Shown here in pieces: positions 33,001 to 40,805 of a DNA stretch of 64,000 nt. The notes beneath the pieces are model-generated. The model made no database searches. It saw only the letters and a list, made by a program, of their open reading frames with translations, and was not told the DNA's origin. The stretch comes from Streptomyces cyanogenus (GTDB lineage: Bacteria; Actinomycetota; Actinomycetes; Streptomycetales; Streptomycetaceae): assembly GCF_017526105.1 (NCBI RefSeq), contig NZ_CP071839.1, forward strand, positions 6,091,001 to 6,155,000, given 5' to 3'. The position numbers and the translations under genes are program-made. Numbering within the stretch: the first letter of the stretch is position 1; each line of letters starts with the position of its first letter.

Positions 33001-33288
33001 GACGGTGTCCGGGTCGACGGCGAGGGCGTAGCCGGCGGGGACGGCGTCGATGCGGGTGTGCGGGGCGAGCCGTCGGCGCAGGCGGGAGATCTGCGACTGG
33101 AGCGCGCCCAGGGCTCCGGCGGGCGGCTCGGCGCCGTACAGGCCGTCCAGGAGGCGCTCCACGGAGACCGGGCGGCCGGCGTCGAGCAGCAGCAGGGTGA
33201 GCAGGGCGCGGGGCCGGGGGCCGCCGGGGTCGACGGGGGTGCCGTCGTCGGTGTGGATCTCTGTCGGGCCCAGGATGCCGAAGCGCAT
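30085..33288 (-). CDS. AfsR/SARP-type regulator with NB-ARC ATPase and TPRs
   Basis: 1067 residues. OmpR-like DNA-binding domain at about 1-95 (MRFGILGPTEI, LQSQISRLRRRL), bacterial transcriptional activation domain at about 98-245, NB-ARC ATPase with Walker A GPGGVGKT at 281-288, VLLVLDNCEHL near 356 and the GLPLAIELAAARL motif, then a TPR-like C-terminal half. The linker after the ATPase is expanded by three tandem 25-residue Pro/Thr-rich repeats (31390-31614). Family members activate antibiotic clusters or single targets. It is coupled to the downstream monooxygenase, which is the likely target or partner. Confidence 0.9.
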   Translation of the reverse strand: MRFGILGPTEIHTDDGTPVDPGGPRPRALLTLLLLDAGRPVSVERLLDGLYGAEPPAGALGALQSQISRLRRRLAPHTRIDAVPAGYALAVDPDTVDAHRFARLAAEGRSALTAGDHPRAVALLRDALALWRGPALPDLPDAHADRARLDELRPAAVQDRIEAELGTGGGPELVPELRALLRARPLDERLYGQLMRALHAAGRPAEALAVFEEARRTLAGELGADPSPELSALHLGLLRDGSGAPARPRLPAQLTRFVGREAELARVDRALAGSRLVTLTGPGGVGKTRLALEAARARTGADVCLVELAPLADGARIPFAVLAALGVRDGFRSPATDALERLLAALADREVLLVLDNCEHLVEPAARTAALLLGACPGVRLLVTSRESLGVTGEVLVPVPPLPEEPAVRLLLDRARAVRPDFDGHARVPEICRALDGLPLAIELAAARLRTLSVDELADRLHDRFRVLARGDRAKAPRHRTLRAVVEWSWELLDAGERDLASRLTVFAGGATLDAVAAVCGVPYPEEPLASLVEKSFLEVSDGRYRMLETIRAFAAESLAEGRRPGTGGPQPPIAPRQLHAEPLTDSPQPTTVTPKPPTTPRPPHAKPLTDSPQPSTRDPKPPTALRPLHAAHAAYFLRLAEEAEPLLRGGDQVRWLRRLAAEQGNLDAALRYLTETAPRDALRLTAALTWFRRLRGLHGDRVPGARALLAAVGTQPPPGLAEEYALCVMNAVSGRGDDPEDPGLTARAATLMGCLDGPLRLPFTVILWSLTGGPQLSVDERVRGQLGREPWGLALLDVGLAYQALFAGRAVEAEAGFTRAWEGFRGTGDRWGMANCLDPLGGFAYGRGAYARALALLDEGLVHVRELDAPEETADLLRTRAAVLLAQGASQEAAAHFTRSAELARTAGASDKVAGALRGLGDTARLAGDTARARVHYENALEACAATWFSVGETARILVGLGRTAAAEGDRDTARDWLAQARAQALESGDAVLLADVADALAALAPRPERAAELLGAAAGLRGAPRPGDPDVARTTEHTRACLSPEAYATAHERGRGLRWAAVSER
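31390..31614. repeat. Three in-frame 75-bp tandem repeats in the SARP gene
   Basis: Units 31390-31464, 31465-31539 and 31540-31614. They encode LTDSPQPSTRDPKPPTALRP + LHAAH, LTDSPQPTTVTPKPPTTPRP + PHAKP, and the most diverged LAEGRRPGTGGPQPPIAPRQ + LHAEP. The GGCTGGGGGCTGTCGGTGAG block is identical in the first two units. Confidence 0.85.
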
Positions 33289-33332
33289 TCCGTGGATTCT
33301 GGCAGCCCGAACCGTTCAGGGGTACGGCAAAA

Positions 33333-33360
33333 AGCCGGCCCACCCTGAGGTGGACCGGCT
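33333..33360 (-). terminator. Terminator after rpmB
   Basis: AGCCGG-C-CCACC / GGTGG-A-CCGGCT with a CTGA loop. On the minus strand it is followed by TTTTT (33333-33329). It insulates rpmB from the SARP gene. Confidence 0.85.
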
Positions 33361-33403
33361 CAGTGCAGCGAACCAGGCAGTGGCCGCGCGCTCAGCGGGA
33401 GCG

Positions 33404-33589
33404 TCAGCGCGAGACCTTGCCGGCCTTGATGCACGAGGTGCAGGCGTTCACGCGCTTCGGCGTCCCGCCGACCACGGTACGCACACGCTGGATGTTCGGG
33501 TTCCAGCGGCGGGACGTACGGCGGTGCGAGTGCGAGATGTTGTTGCCGAAGCCCGGCCCCTTGCCGCAGACGTCGCAGTTGGCAGCCAC
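33404..33589 (-). CDS. rpmB: Ribosomal protein L28 (zinc-binding type)
   Basis: 61 residues. AANCDVCGKGPGFGNNISHS at the N-terminus and NACTSCIKAGKVSR at the C-terminus give two CxxC pairs, the C+ zinc-ribbon form of L28. GTG at 33589 with GGAGTGACC upstream. It is divergent from the fakA-like gene, the rpmB-fakA-recG neighbourhood being conserved in many bacteria. Confidence 0.96.
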   Translation of the reverse strand: MAANCDVCGKGPGFGNNISHSHRRTSRRWNPNIQRVRTVVGGTPKRVNACTSCIKAGKVSR

Positions 33590-33624
33590 GGGTCACTCCA
33601 AAGACTTCAGATGCACTTACGGTT

Positions 33625-33653
33625 GATCCCGGCATGCCGGGATCACGATCCTA
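33625..33653 (-). promoter_or_regulatory. rpmB -10 and 20-bp palindrome in its leader
   Basis: On the minus strand TAGGAT (33653-33648) is followed at once by the perfect palindrome GATCCCGGCATGCCGGGATC (33644-33625), which would sit at the very 5' end of the rpmB mRNA, about 36 nt before the start codon. Confidence 0.5.
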
Positions 33654-33847
33654 AGATCTGAGATCTGGTTGGCGTTGCCAGGGGAATGGCCCGATCAGGA
33701 TCGGGCAACCGGAGCAGCATACAACGACCGCGTCCGTACGGCGAAACTACCATGGCAGCTCAGGGCACCGCTCCGGGCCCTCTTCCGGAACCCACCGGTC
33801 CGGGGTCTACGCTGCGTCCCACGTCCAGCCAGCTCAGGGAGGCGCAG

Positions 33848-35536
33848 GTGGCGCAGGTGCCGCAGACATTCTTCGATGCTCTCGCGGTGCGCACCTGGTG
33901 CGGTCTGGCCCTCCGGGCACTGGGACGGGCCCGTGAGGAGATCGACGCCATCAACGTCTATCCGGTGGCCGACGGCGACACCGGGACCAACCTGTACCTG
34001 ACCGTGGAGTCGGCGGCGACGGCCGTGGAGGCGGTGTTCGCCGGGTACGAGACCGGCTGTGCCGAGCCCGCCCTGGCCGACGCCGTGCGGGCCATGGCCC
34101 ACGGGGCGCTCATCGGGGCCCGGGGCAACTCCGGGACGATCCTCGCGCAGCTGCTGCGCGGGATGGCGCAGGTCCTCGCGGACGCCGGTGACGCCGCTCA
34201 CACCGACGGCTCGGCACTGCGGCTGGCCCTGCGCCGGGCCGCCGACTCCGCCCGGCAGGCCGTGGCCCACCCCGTCGAGGGCACCGTGCTGACGGTCGCC
34301 TCGGCCGCCGCCGACGCCGCCGCGGCGGCCGAGGGCGACTGCGGGACGGTCGCGCGGGCCGCCTACGAGGGCGCGCGGGCGGCCCTGGCGGCGACCCCGG
34401 GCCAGCTGGCCGTGCTGGAGCGGGCCGGCGTGGTCGACGCGGGCGGACGCGGGCTGGTGGCGGTGCTGGGCGCGCTGGTGGAGGCGTTCACGGGGGAGGC
34501 GGTGCGCGAGACCCCGCGGCCCTCCGGAGCCGTTTCCGACGCGCACGCGCGCGTGGAGGCGGTCGCCGGGTGCGGGCCCGAGGGCGGCCCGTGCGCCGAG
34601 GTGGCCGGCGCCGACGGCCCCGCGTTCGAGGTGATCTACCTGCTGGAGGCCGACGACGCGGCCGTCGACCGGCTGCGCGCGCGGCTCGACGCCCTCGGGG
34701 ACTCCCTGGTCGTGGTCGGCGGCGACGGGCTGTGGAACGTCCATGTGCACGTCGACGACGCCGGCGCCGCCGTCGAGGCCGGCGTCGAGGCCGGGCGGCC
34801 GTACCGGATCCGCATCACCCACTTCGGGCTCGGCGACGTGCACACCGGCCGGGAGCGTCCGCCGCGCGAGCGGGTCCAGCGCGCGGTCGTCGCCGTCGTA
34901 CCGGGCGAGGGCCTGGCCGGGCTGTACACCGAGGCCGGCGCGACCACCGTCCTCGCGCGCCCCGGGGAGCCGCCCGCCAGCGGGGAGCTGGTGCAGGCGG
35001 TACGGCGTGCCCACGCGCGCGAGGTCGTCCTGCTGCCCAACGACGCCGAGCTGCGCCACACGGCCGCCGCCGCGGTCGAGCAGGCCCGCACCGAGGGCAT
35101 CCGGGTCGCCCTGATCCCGACCCGCTCGGCCGTCCAGGGCATCGCCGCGCTCGCGGTCCACGAGCCGGAGCGCCGGTTCGACGAGGACGTCGTCCAGATG
35201 ACCTCGGCGGCGGGCGCCACCCGGTACGCCGAGGTCGTCGTCGCCGAGCACGAGTCCTGGACGACGGCCGGCATCTGCCAGGCCGGGGACGTGCTCGGCC
35301 TGATCGACGGCGATGTGGCGGTGATCGGCGCGGACGTCACCGCCACCGCCCGGACCGTCCTGGACCGCATGCTCCAGGCCGGCGGCGAGCTGGTCACGCT
35401 CGTCGTCGGCGACGAGGCACCGCCGAGCGTCGCCACGCACCTGGAGACCCATGTACGCGAGGCCTACCTGGCCGTGGACACGGTGGCGTACCGCGGCGGC
35501 CGACAGGGTGCGCTGCTGCTCATCGGCGTGGAGTGA
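33848..35536 (+). CDS. DAK2-domain fatty-acid-kinase-like protein (FakA/YloV family)
   Basis: 562 residues. N-terminal DhaL/DAK2 kinase domain: INVYPVADGDTGTNLYLTVE with the Mg-binding D-G-D near 35-46, AHGALIGARGNSGTILAQLL near 88, VDAGGRGLVAVLGALVEAF; then a FakA middle domain (FEVIYLLEADD) and C-terminal region (VLLPNDAELRHTAAAAVEQA, EHESWTTAGICQAGD). Relatives phosphorylate fatty acids bound by FakB/DegV. GTG at 33848 chosen because GGAGG lies 5 nt upstream; the frame is open from 33686, with an ATG at 33752. Confidence 0.82.
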   Translation: MAQVPQTFFDALAVRTWCGLALRALGRAREEIDAINVYPVADGDTGTNLYLTVESAATAVEAVFAGYETGCAEPALADAVRAMAHGALIGARGNSGTILAQLLRGMAQVLADAGDAAHTDGSALRLALRRAADSARQAVAHPVEGTVLTVASAAADAAAAAEGDCGTVARAAYEGARAALAATPGQLAVLERAGVVDAGGRGLVAVLGALVEAFTGEAVRETPRPSGAVSDAHARVEAVAGCGPEGGPCAEVAGADGPAFEVIYLLEADDAAVDRLRARLDALGDSLVVVGGDGLWNVHVHVDDAGAAVEAGVEAGRPYRIRITHFGLGDVHTGRERPPRERVQRAVVAVVPGEGLAGLYTEAGATTVLARPGEPPASGELVQAVRRAHAREVVLLPNDAELRHTAAAAVEQARTEGIRVALIPTRSAVQGIAALAVHEPERRFDEDVVQMTSAAGATRYAEVVVAEHESWTTAGICQAGDVLGLIDGDVAVIGADVTATARTVLDRMLQAGGELVTLVVGDEAPPSVATHLETHVREAYLAVDTVAYRGGRQGALLLIGVE

Positions 35537-35675
35537 TCCGACAGGGCCCGGCCCGGCCCGCGGTCGGGCTCGGTGGGCTCGGCGGTGGGGGCGGCCGGGG
35601 ATGCTGCGGTTCGGCAGGGTGAAGTGCGCCGGCGCGGTCGGGCTCGGTCCGCGGCCCGGCCCGGTCGGCTCCGTG

Positions 35676-35703
35676 GCGGGGCCGGCTGGTGCGCCGGCCC
35701 CGC
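35676..35703. terminator. Convergent terminator between the fakA-like and TPR genes
   Basis: 11-bp perfect stem GCGGGGCCGGC / GCCGGCCCCGC, 6-nt loop, 2 bp from the stop of the minus-strand TPR gene. Confidence 0.7.
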
Positions 35704-35704
35704 G

Positions 35705-38700
35705 TCAGCCCTGTTCCGTCGCCTCGGCCGCCGATACCTCCCGCGTCGCCTGGAGCATCCGGGCCGCCTCCTCCCGACGGGCCCGGACCGTCTCGTCGGC
35801 GTCGTCGGCGCCCTCGTAGACCGCGAGCACCGCACGCGCGCGTGCCGACGCCCGCGCCGGACGGCCGAGGTCCGCCTCCAGCCGGCCCGCGGCCAGTTCG
35901 GCACCGGTACGGCTGTGCAGCCCCGCCGCACCGAGCCCGGCGAACACCGCCACGGCCAGGGTCGTCTGCTCCAGCGCAGCCTCGAACGCGGCCCGTATCG
36001 CGGGGTCCTCGACCCCTGCGATCCCTTCGGCCTTCTCGACCTCTGCGGCCTTCTCGACCCCTGCGATCCCTGCGGCCTCCTCAGCTCCTTCGGCCTTCTC
36101 GGGTTCCTCGGCCTTCTCGGCGCTCTCCGCCTCCTCCAACGCCGAGCGGGTCAGCAGCTCCGCGAACTGTCGGTGGGTGGTGCCGAGTTCCACGGCCAGT
36201 TCCTCGCGGTCCGCCCCGTCCGCCGCCAGCGCAGCCTCGCACTCCCGGACCGCCTCCGCCATCAGCGCGCGGGCGTGCCCCGCCCCCTGCTCCCCGCCCA
36301 GCGCCAGCCAGGCCCGCGCACGCAGCGAGCGGACCAGGAACGGCACGTTGCCGAGCGCACGCCACAGGTCGCCCGCGCGCGCGTAGGCCTGCTCCGCCTC
36401 CGAGGCCAGCCCAGCGTTGCCCAGCGACTCGGCGGCGAGGTGGGCGAGCGTGGCGTGGTCCTGCTGTTCGGGCCAGTGCCGGGCCAGATCGGCCGCCTTC
36501 AGCCGCTGCTCGGCGGCGGCCCGGTGCTCGCCCAGCTCGCCCAGGCAGTCCCCGAGCCACCAGCGCGCCTGCACCACCAGCCCGTCGCCGTGTGTCTCGG
36601 CGCTCAGGTCGGCCAGCGCGGACTCCAGCACCTCGGCGGCCTCCGCGTACCGGCCCCGGCGCAGCAGGAAGCCGCCCAGCTGCTGCCGCGCCCAGGCGCC
36701 CAGGGTGCCGCTCTCGCCGGCCTCGTCCGCCCAGTGCGCGGCCTCCAGCGCGTGCTCGGCCGCCTCGGCGGGCGCGTCCCGGACACCGAGCACCTCGGCG
36801 AGCTGGAGGTGCAGCTGGGCCCGCCCGACCGGCTCCACGTACGGCCCGCCGTGCTCCAGGGCCGCCCGCAGCGCCCGCTCGGCCCCGGCCAGGTCACCGG
36901 CCTGGTGGGCCAGGGCGGCGACCTGCACCTCGTACTCCACCGCGAACCACGGCAGCCCGGCGGTCACGTACCCGTCGGCGGCCCGCCGGAACAACTCCGC
37001 CGCCCGCTCCGCGTCCCCGGTGAGGCCGGCGAGTTCGGCGAGCATCGCCCGCGCCTCGGCGGCCCGCGCCGCCGGCCGCACATCGTCCCCGCCGCACCCC
37101 TCGACGAGCGCCAGCACCTCCCGCACGGCCGCCTCGGCGTCCCCGACGGCCTGCCCGGCCTCCGGCCCGGCGCCCCGGGCGGCGGCCTCGTGCACCCGCC
37201 GCATCAGGATCCGCGCCCGGCTCATCACCACCGACGCGGTCTGCCGCACCCCGGTGCCCTCGTCGGCGTACAGCGCGAGCACCTCGTCGTACAGGCCGGT
37301 GACCGTGGCGAGGGCCGCGTCCACCTCTCCCGCCAGCGCGCGGACGTACGCCGCACGCGCGCGTGCCGCCAGCGCCTCCCCGGGGTCGCCCGCCTCCGCG
37401 TACAGCTGCGCCGCCCGCTCGAACAGGGGGAGTCCCTCGGGGCCGCGGGCCATCGCCTCGTGGTCGGCGATCTCCGCGCGGGCGCGCGGTTCGAGGCCGG
37501 TGCCGTCCGGCGCGGCCCGCGCGACCGCCGCCCACGCCTCCAGTGCGTGCGGCTGCAGGGTGTCCGACAGCCGCCGCGCCTCGGCGAGCAGGGCGGCCGC
37601 GTCGGGCTCGCCGGGGAGGTCCGGCGCCGGGGGTGCGACCACCGGTGCCGGCGCGGGGCGCACCGTACGCACCCCCAGGGGCAGCCGTTCCGCCAGCGGG
37701 CGCTGGGACATCCGCGCGCGGATCCGGTCGCCGACCGCGGGGGTGCCGTTGCGGCGGTCGAACCGCTCGGCGAGGTCCGTGGCCTCCACGCGCGCGTGCG
37801 CGGCGAGTTCCCGCGCGGTCCAGGTCCGCCCGGCCGGCCCCGGCACCCGCTGCCCGCCGAGACCCAGCTCGGTCAGCCGGTCCATGAGCAGCGTCACCAC
37901 GGCCATGAAGTCCAGCCGGCTGCGCGGATGCCCGGTGTCCGTGAAGTACGCCGGCCGCTCGGCCAGCAGCTCCAGACCACGCGCCTCGTTCCCGGTCAGC
38001 GCGCAGAACTCCACGTGGTCGGCGTACGCGCCGCGCATGCTCTCCATGGGCCGCACCAGCCGGAAACCGCGCAGATGGTGCGCCCGGGCCTCCTCCGTGC
38101 GGCCGAGGCGCAGCAGCGGGGCCAGCGAGGAGGCGAGCACCGTGTGCGGCTCGTGCGCGCAGGCGAACTCGCCCTCCAGCACCGGCCGCCACAGTTCGAG
38201 CGCCTCGGCGTCCCGGCCGCACCGCACCTGCCAGCTGCCCTGCCCGTGCAGCTCGCAGGCGTGGCAGTCGGCCATCGCGTCCCGGTCGGCGGCCAGCCAC
38301 GCGGCGTACGCCCGTTCCGCGCGCGGGAGGTCCCCGATGTGCGCGGCCACGCTGAACTCGGCGCTGCGCACGGCCCGTTCCGAGTACCCGGCGAGCCGGT
38401 AGCGGTGCTCCATCTCGCCGAGCCACTTCTCGATCGAGGCGAGCGGGATGTGCGGCTGGTCCAGCATGCCCGCCGACATCCACTTGAAGACCCAGTGCAG
38501 CGAGTGTGCCTCGTGCTCGTCGAAGTCCTCCGGCCGTTCGTCCCACAGGCGCAGCAGCCGCGCGAACGGGACGAACATCTTGTCCTTCTCGGAGCTGTAG
38601 TTGTAGACCTTCAGCTGGTGTCCGAGCGCCTCGATCACGGCGAGCGGAACGTTCAGCTTCTCGGCCTCGGCGAGCAGCTGCTCCGCGCGCGCGTTGCGGG

Positions 38701-38773
38701 CCGGCCCCTCCGGTTCCTCGGAGTTCTCCGCCAGCGCCCGGCGCAGCGCGTCGAAGTCGGTGATCCCGCTCAT
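35705..38773 (-). CDS. Large TPR-repeat protein coupled to HSP90
   Basis: 1022 residues, rich in Ala/Arg/Glu helices, with many degenerate tetratricopeptide units (for example AERAYAAWLAADRDAMADCH, GDLAGAERALRAALEHGGPY, AEQRLKAADLARHWPEQQDH). No signal peptide or enzymatic motif seen. Near 950 an E/K/A-rich stretch (EKAEEPEKAEGAEEAAGIAG) looks like a simple-sequence expansion. The ATG at 38773 overlaps the HSP90 stop as ATGA. In eukaryotes TPR proteins are HSP90 co-chaperones, so a partnership is a reasonable inference, though this HSP90 lacks an MEEVD end. Confidence 0.75.
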   Translation of the reverse strand: MSGITDFDALRRALAENSEEPEGPARNARAEQLLAEAEKLNVPLAVIEALGHQLKVYNYSSEKDKMFVPFARLLRLWDERPEDFDEHEAHSLHWVFKWMSAGMLDQPHIPLASIEKWLGEMEHRYRLAGYSERAVRSAEFSVAAHIGDLPRAERAYAAWLAADRDAMADCHACELHGQGSWQVRCGRDAEALELWRPVLEGEFACAHEPHTVLASSLAPLLRLGRTEEARAHHLRGFRLVRPMESMRGAYADHVEFCALTGNEARGLELLAERPAYFTDTGHPRSRLDFMAVVTLLMDRLTELGLGGQRVPGPAGRTWTARELAAHARVEATDLAERFDRRNGTPAVGDRIRARMSQRPLAERLPLGVRTVRPAPAPVVAPPAPDLPGEPDAAALLAEARRLSDTLQPHALEAWAAVARAAPDGTGLEPRARAEIADHEAMARGPEGLPLFERAAQLYAEAGDPGEALAARARAAYVRALAGEVDAALATVTGLYDEVLALYADEGTGVRQTASVVMSRARILMRRVHEAAARGAGPEAGQAVGDAEAAVREVLALVEGCGGDDVRPAARAAEARAMLAELAGLTGDAERAAELFRRAADGYVTAGLPWFAVEYEVQVAALAHQAGDLAGAERALRAALEHGGPYVEPVGRAQLHLQLAEVLGVRDAPAEAAEHALEAAHWADEAGESGTLGAWARQQLGGFLLRRGRYAEAAEVLESALADLSAETHGDGLVVQARWWLGDCLGELGEHRAAAEQRLKAADLARHWPEQQDHATLAHLAAESLGNAGLASEAEQAYARAGDLWRALGNVPFLVRSLRARAWLALGGEQGAGHARALMAEAVRECEAALAADGADREELAVELGTTHRQFAELLTRSALEEAESAEKAEEPEKAEGAEEAAGIAGVEKAAEVEKAEGIAGVEDPAIRAAFEAALEQTTLAVAVFAGLGAAGLHSRTGAELAAGRLEADLGRPARASARARAVLAVYEGADDADETVRARREEAARMLQATREVSAAEATEQG

Positions 38774-40608
38774 CGTCCGTCCCCCTCCCCGTGGGTCGCC
38801 CATTCGAGCAGCCCGATGAACGCCCGGTTCAGCAGCGCCGAGTCGGCCGGCCGCAGCGGGCGCTGCGCCATCAGCAGGGCCTGCCCGTACAGCGACTCGG
38901 TCGCGGTGCCGATCAGCTCCGGGTCGTCGAGCGAACCGATTCGCCGGACCAGCGGGTTGAGGTGGTTGAGCACCAGACGCGCGCGCGGGGCGCTGCCGCG
39001 CAGCGAGCCCAGGATGCCCGCCCACAGGTCGTCGGCCTGCTCCTCGGCCGCCGCGCGGGCCTGCTCGTGCCGGGCGGCCCGGTCGTCCAGGTGCAGCGCG
39101 GGCACCGAGAGGGGGTGGAAGGCCCGCAGCACGACGTCACAGCCCAGGGGATCGAGTCTCGCGCGCGCGGCGGCCAGGAACCCGGTCAGCGCCAGCTCCT
39201 GGCCCGGGTCGACCGCGTCCAGGTGCGCGGTCACGGTGTCCGCGTCCAGCTCGGCGACCACCGTCCCGGGCCGCACCCGCGGCAGCGCCTCGACCAGCTC
39301 GCTGTCGTAGGTGTAGCCGCCGTTGACCACGCCGACGCCCTGTGCCGCGGCGATCGGGGCGACCTGCCGGTACTCCTCGACGGTCCGTGTGAAGTGCACC
39401 ATCGGGTGCCGCCGGGCGAACTCCTCCAGGGACAGCTGCCCGTCCGTCGCCTCGAACGGCAGCCACGGCAGCATCGTGCGCAGCATGTCGGTGTCGTGCC
39501 GGGCGAGGGACTTCACGCCCAGGTGGTGCACGGCGAGGAAGGCCGCGAGGCGCTCCGGGTCACCGGCGGCGAGCCCGGCCAGCCAGGACCGGATCCGGGC
39601 GCCCAGGGCGTCCCGTACGGCGGCGAGCGTCTCGTCCTCGTACAGCGACTCGCGCGAGGCGGTCGGCCGCAGGCTGTCGGTGTCCAGGACGCAGCGCACG
39701 AAGAACGCCCAGTCCGGCAGCAGCTGTTCGGCCCGCTCGGTGAGCAGCATGCCCTTCAGGTGCACGCGGTGAGTGGCCCGCTGGGCCGGGCTGACCGCCG
39801 CCGGCAGCACGTACGCCACCCCGCGGATCCCGGCCAGCGGCACGTCCAGGTCGATCGAGTCCAGCGGGGTGAAGCCGAACAGCTCGTGGCAGTGCCGGGC
39901 CAGCGCGACCCGCCGGCCGGCGGGACTCGGGTAGGCACGGTCCCAGGGCGCGGGCAGATCGGTGACCGGCTCGTCGCCGACCCGGACGTCGTAGGGGAGC
40001 AGCGCCCCGAAGTCCCGGGCCAGGGTGCGGACCCGCTCGGGCGCCAGCCACTCGGCCGCGCCGGCCCGCGCCGTCAGGTACACGGTCGTACCCGGCTCGG
40101 GCCGCTCGGCGTCGGGCAGCGTGCGCACGGTGTACGAACCGTCGTCGCGGGCCGTCCACTCCACCGGCGGCGCCCCGGGCGTCCGGGCGCTGCGGCTGAC
40201 CACCCGGATCCGCTCGGCGACCACGAAGCAGGCCAGCAGTCCGATGCCGAACTGGCCGAGGAAGTCCGCCCGGGCCTGCTGCAGGCCGTCGGCCCGCTTG
40301 GAGCTGCGGCCGATGGTCGCCAGCAGGCTGTGCACGTCCGGCTCGGTGAGCCCGACACCGGTGTCCTCCACGCGCAGCCCGCCGTCCGCCGCGTACAGCC
40401 GGATCCGCGCCGGGGCGTCCGGTTCGGCGGCCCGGCGGGCGGTGACGGCGTCCACGGCGTTCTGCAGCAGCTCACGCAGGTAGACCTTGGGGCTGGAGTA
40501 GAGGTGATGGGAGAGCAGGTCCACCAGACCGCGCAGGTCGACCTGGAAGCTGTGAGGTGGGTGGGGTGACTGGGATGCCTGGGATGCCTGAGAGGTCTGG
40601 GAGTCCAT
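38770..40608 (-). CDS. HSP90-family chaperone (divergent HtpG-like)
   Basis: 612 residues. GHKL N-terminal ATPase: LYSSPKVYLRELLQNAVDAV with catalytic-type Glu46 and Asn50, DTGVGLTEPDV, GQFGIGLLACFVVAERI; middle domain with LLPDWAFFVRCVLDTDSL and the ATP-sensing Arg in TASRESLYEDETL. A C-terminal region follows, so the full HSP90 layout is kept, but similarity to standard HtpG looks low. ATG at 40608 (MDSQTSQASQ) preferred; the frame opens at 40698. Ribosome-binding site weak. Operon with the TPR gene. Confidence 0.85.
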   Translation of the reverse strand: MDSQTSQASQASQSPHPPHSFQVDLRGLVDLLSHHLYSSPKVYLRELLQNAVDAVTARRAAEPDAPARIRLYAADGGLRVEDTGVGLTEPDVHSLLATIGRSSKRADGLQQARADFLGQFGIGLLACFVVAERIRVVSRSARTPGAPPVEWTARDDGSYTVRTLPDAERPEPGTTVYLTARAGAAEWLAPERVRTLARDFGALLPYDVRVGDEPVTDLPAPWDRAYPSPAGRRVALARHCHELFGFTPLDSIDLDVPLAGIRGVAYVLPAAVSPAQRATHRVHLKGMLLTERAEQLLPDWAFFVRCVLDTDSLRPTASRESLYEDETLAAVRDALGARIRSWLAGLAAGDPERLAAFLAVHHLGVKSLARHDTDMLRTMLPWLPFEATDGQLSLEEFARRHPMVHFTRTVEEYRQVAPIAAAQGVGVVNGGYTYDSELVEALPRVRPGTVVAELDADTVTAHLDAVDPGQELALTGFLAAARARLDPLGCDVVLRAFHPLSVPALHLDDRAARHEQARAAAEEQADDLWAGILGSLRGSAPRARLVLNHLNPLVRRIGSLDDPELIGTATESLYGQALLMAQRPLRPADSALLNRAFIGLLEWATHGEGDGR

Positions 40609-40805
40609 CGTCACTGCGCCGGAGGGGGAGCGGGGGCGGCGCGGGGTCGGGCGGTCCCGTCGGGGCGGTGACCGCGAAGGATGGCCGGAGCGCGTCATCC
40701 TAAGCCGGAACAGCCCGCCTGACCAGGAGTTTCCCTGATGTTTACAGCGCCTCGGGCGGAATGCGCGGGGCAGCGTCTACGGCATTGTCAGTGCCGTGGT
40801 GTGCA

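Noticed and set aside
30074..33343. 1089-codon minus-strand frame overlapping the SARP gene in another frame
   Set aside because: Composition is Arg/Pro/Gly-dominated without domains; the SARP frame explains the region.
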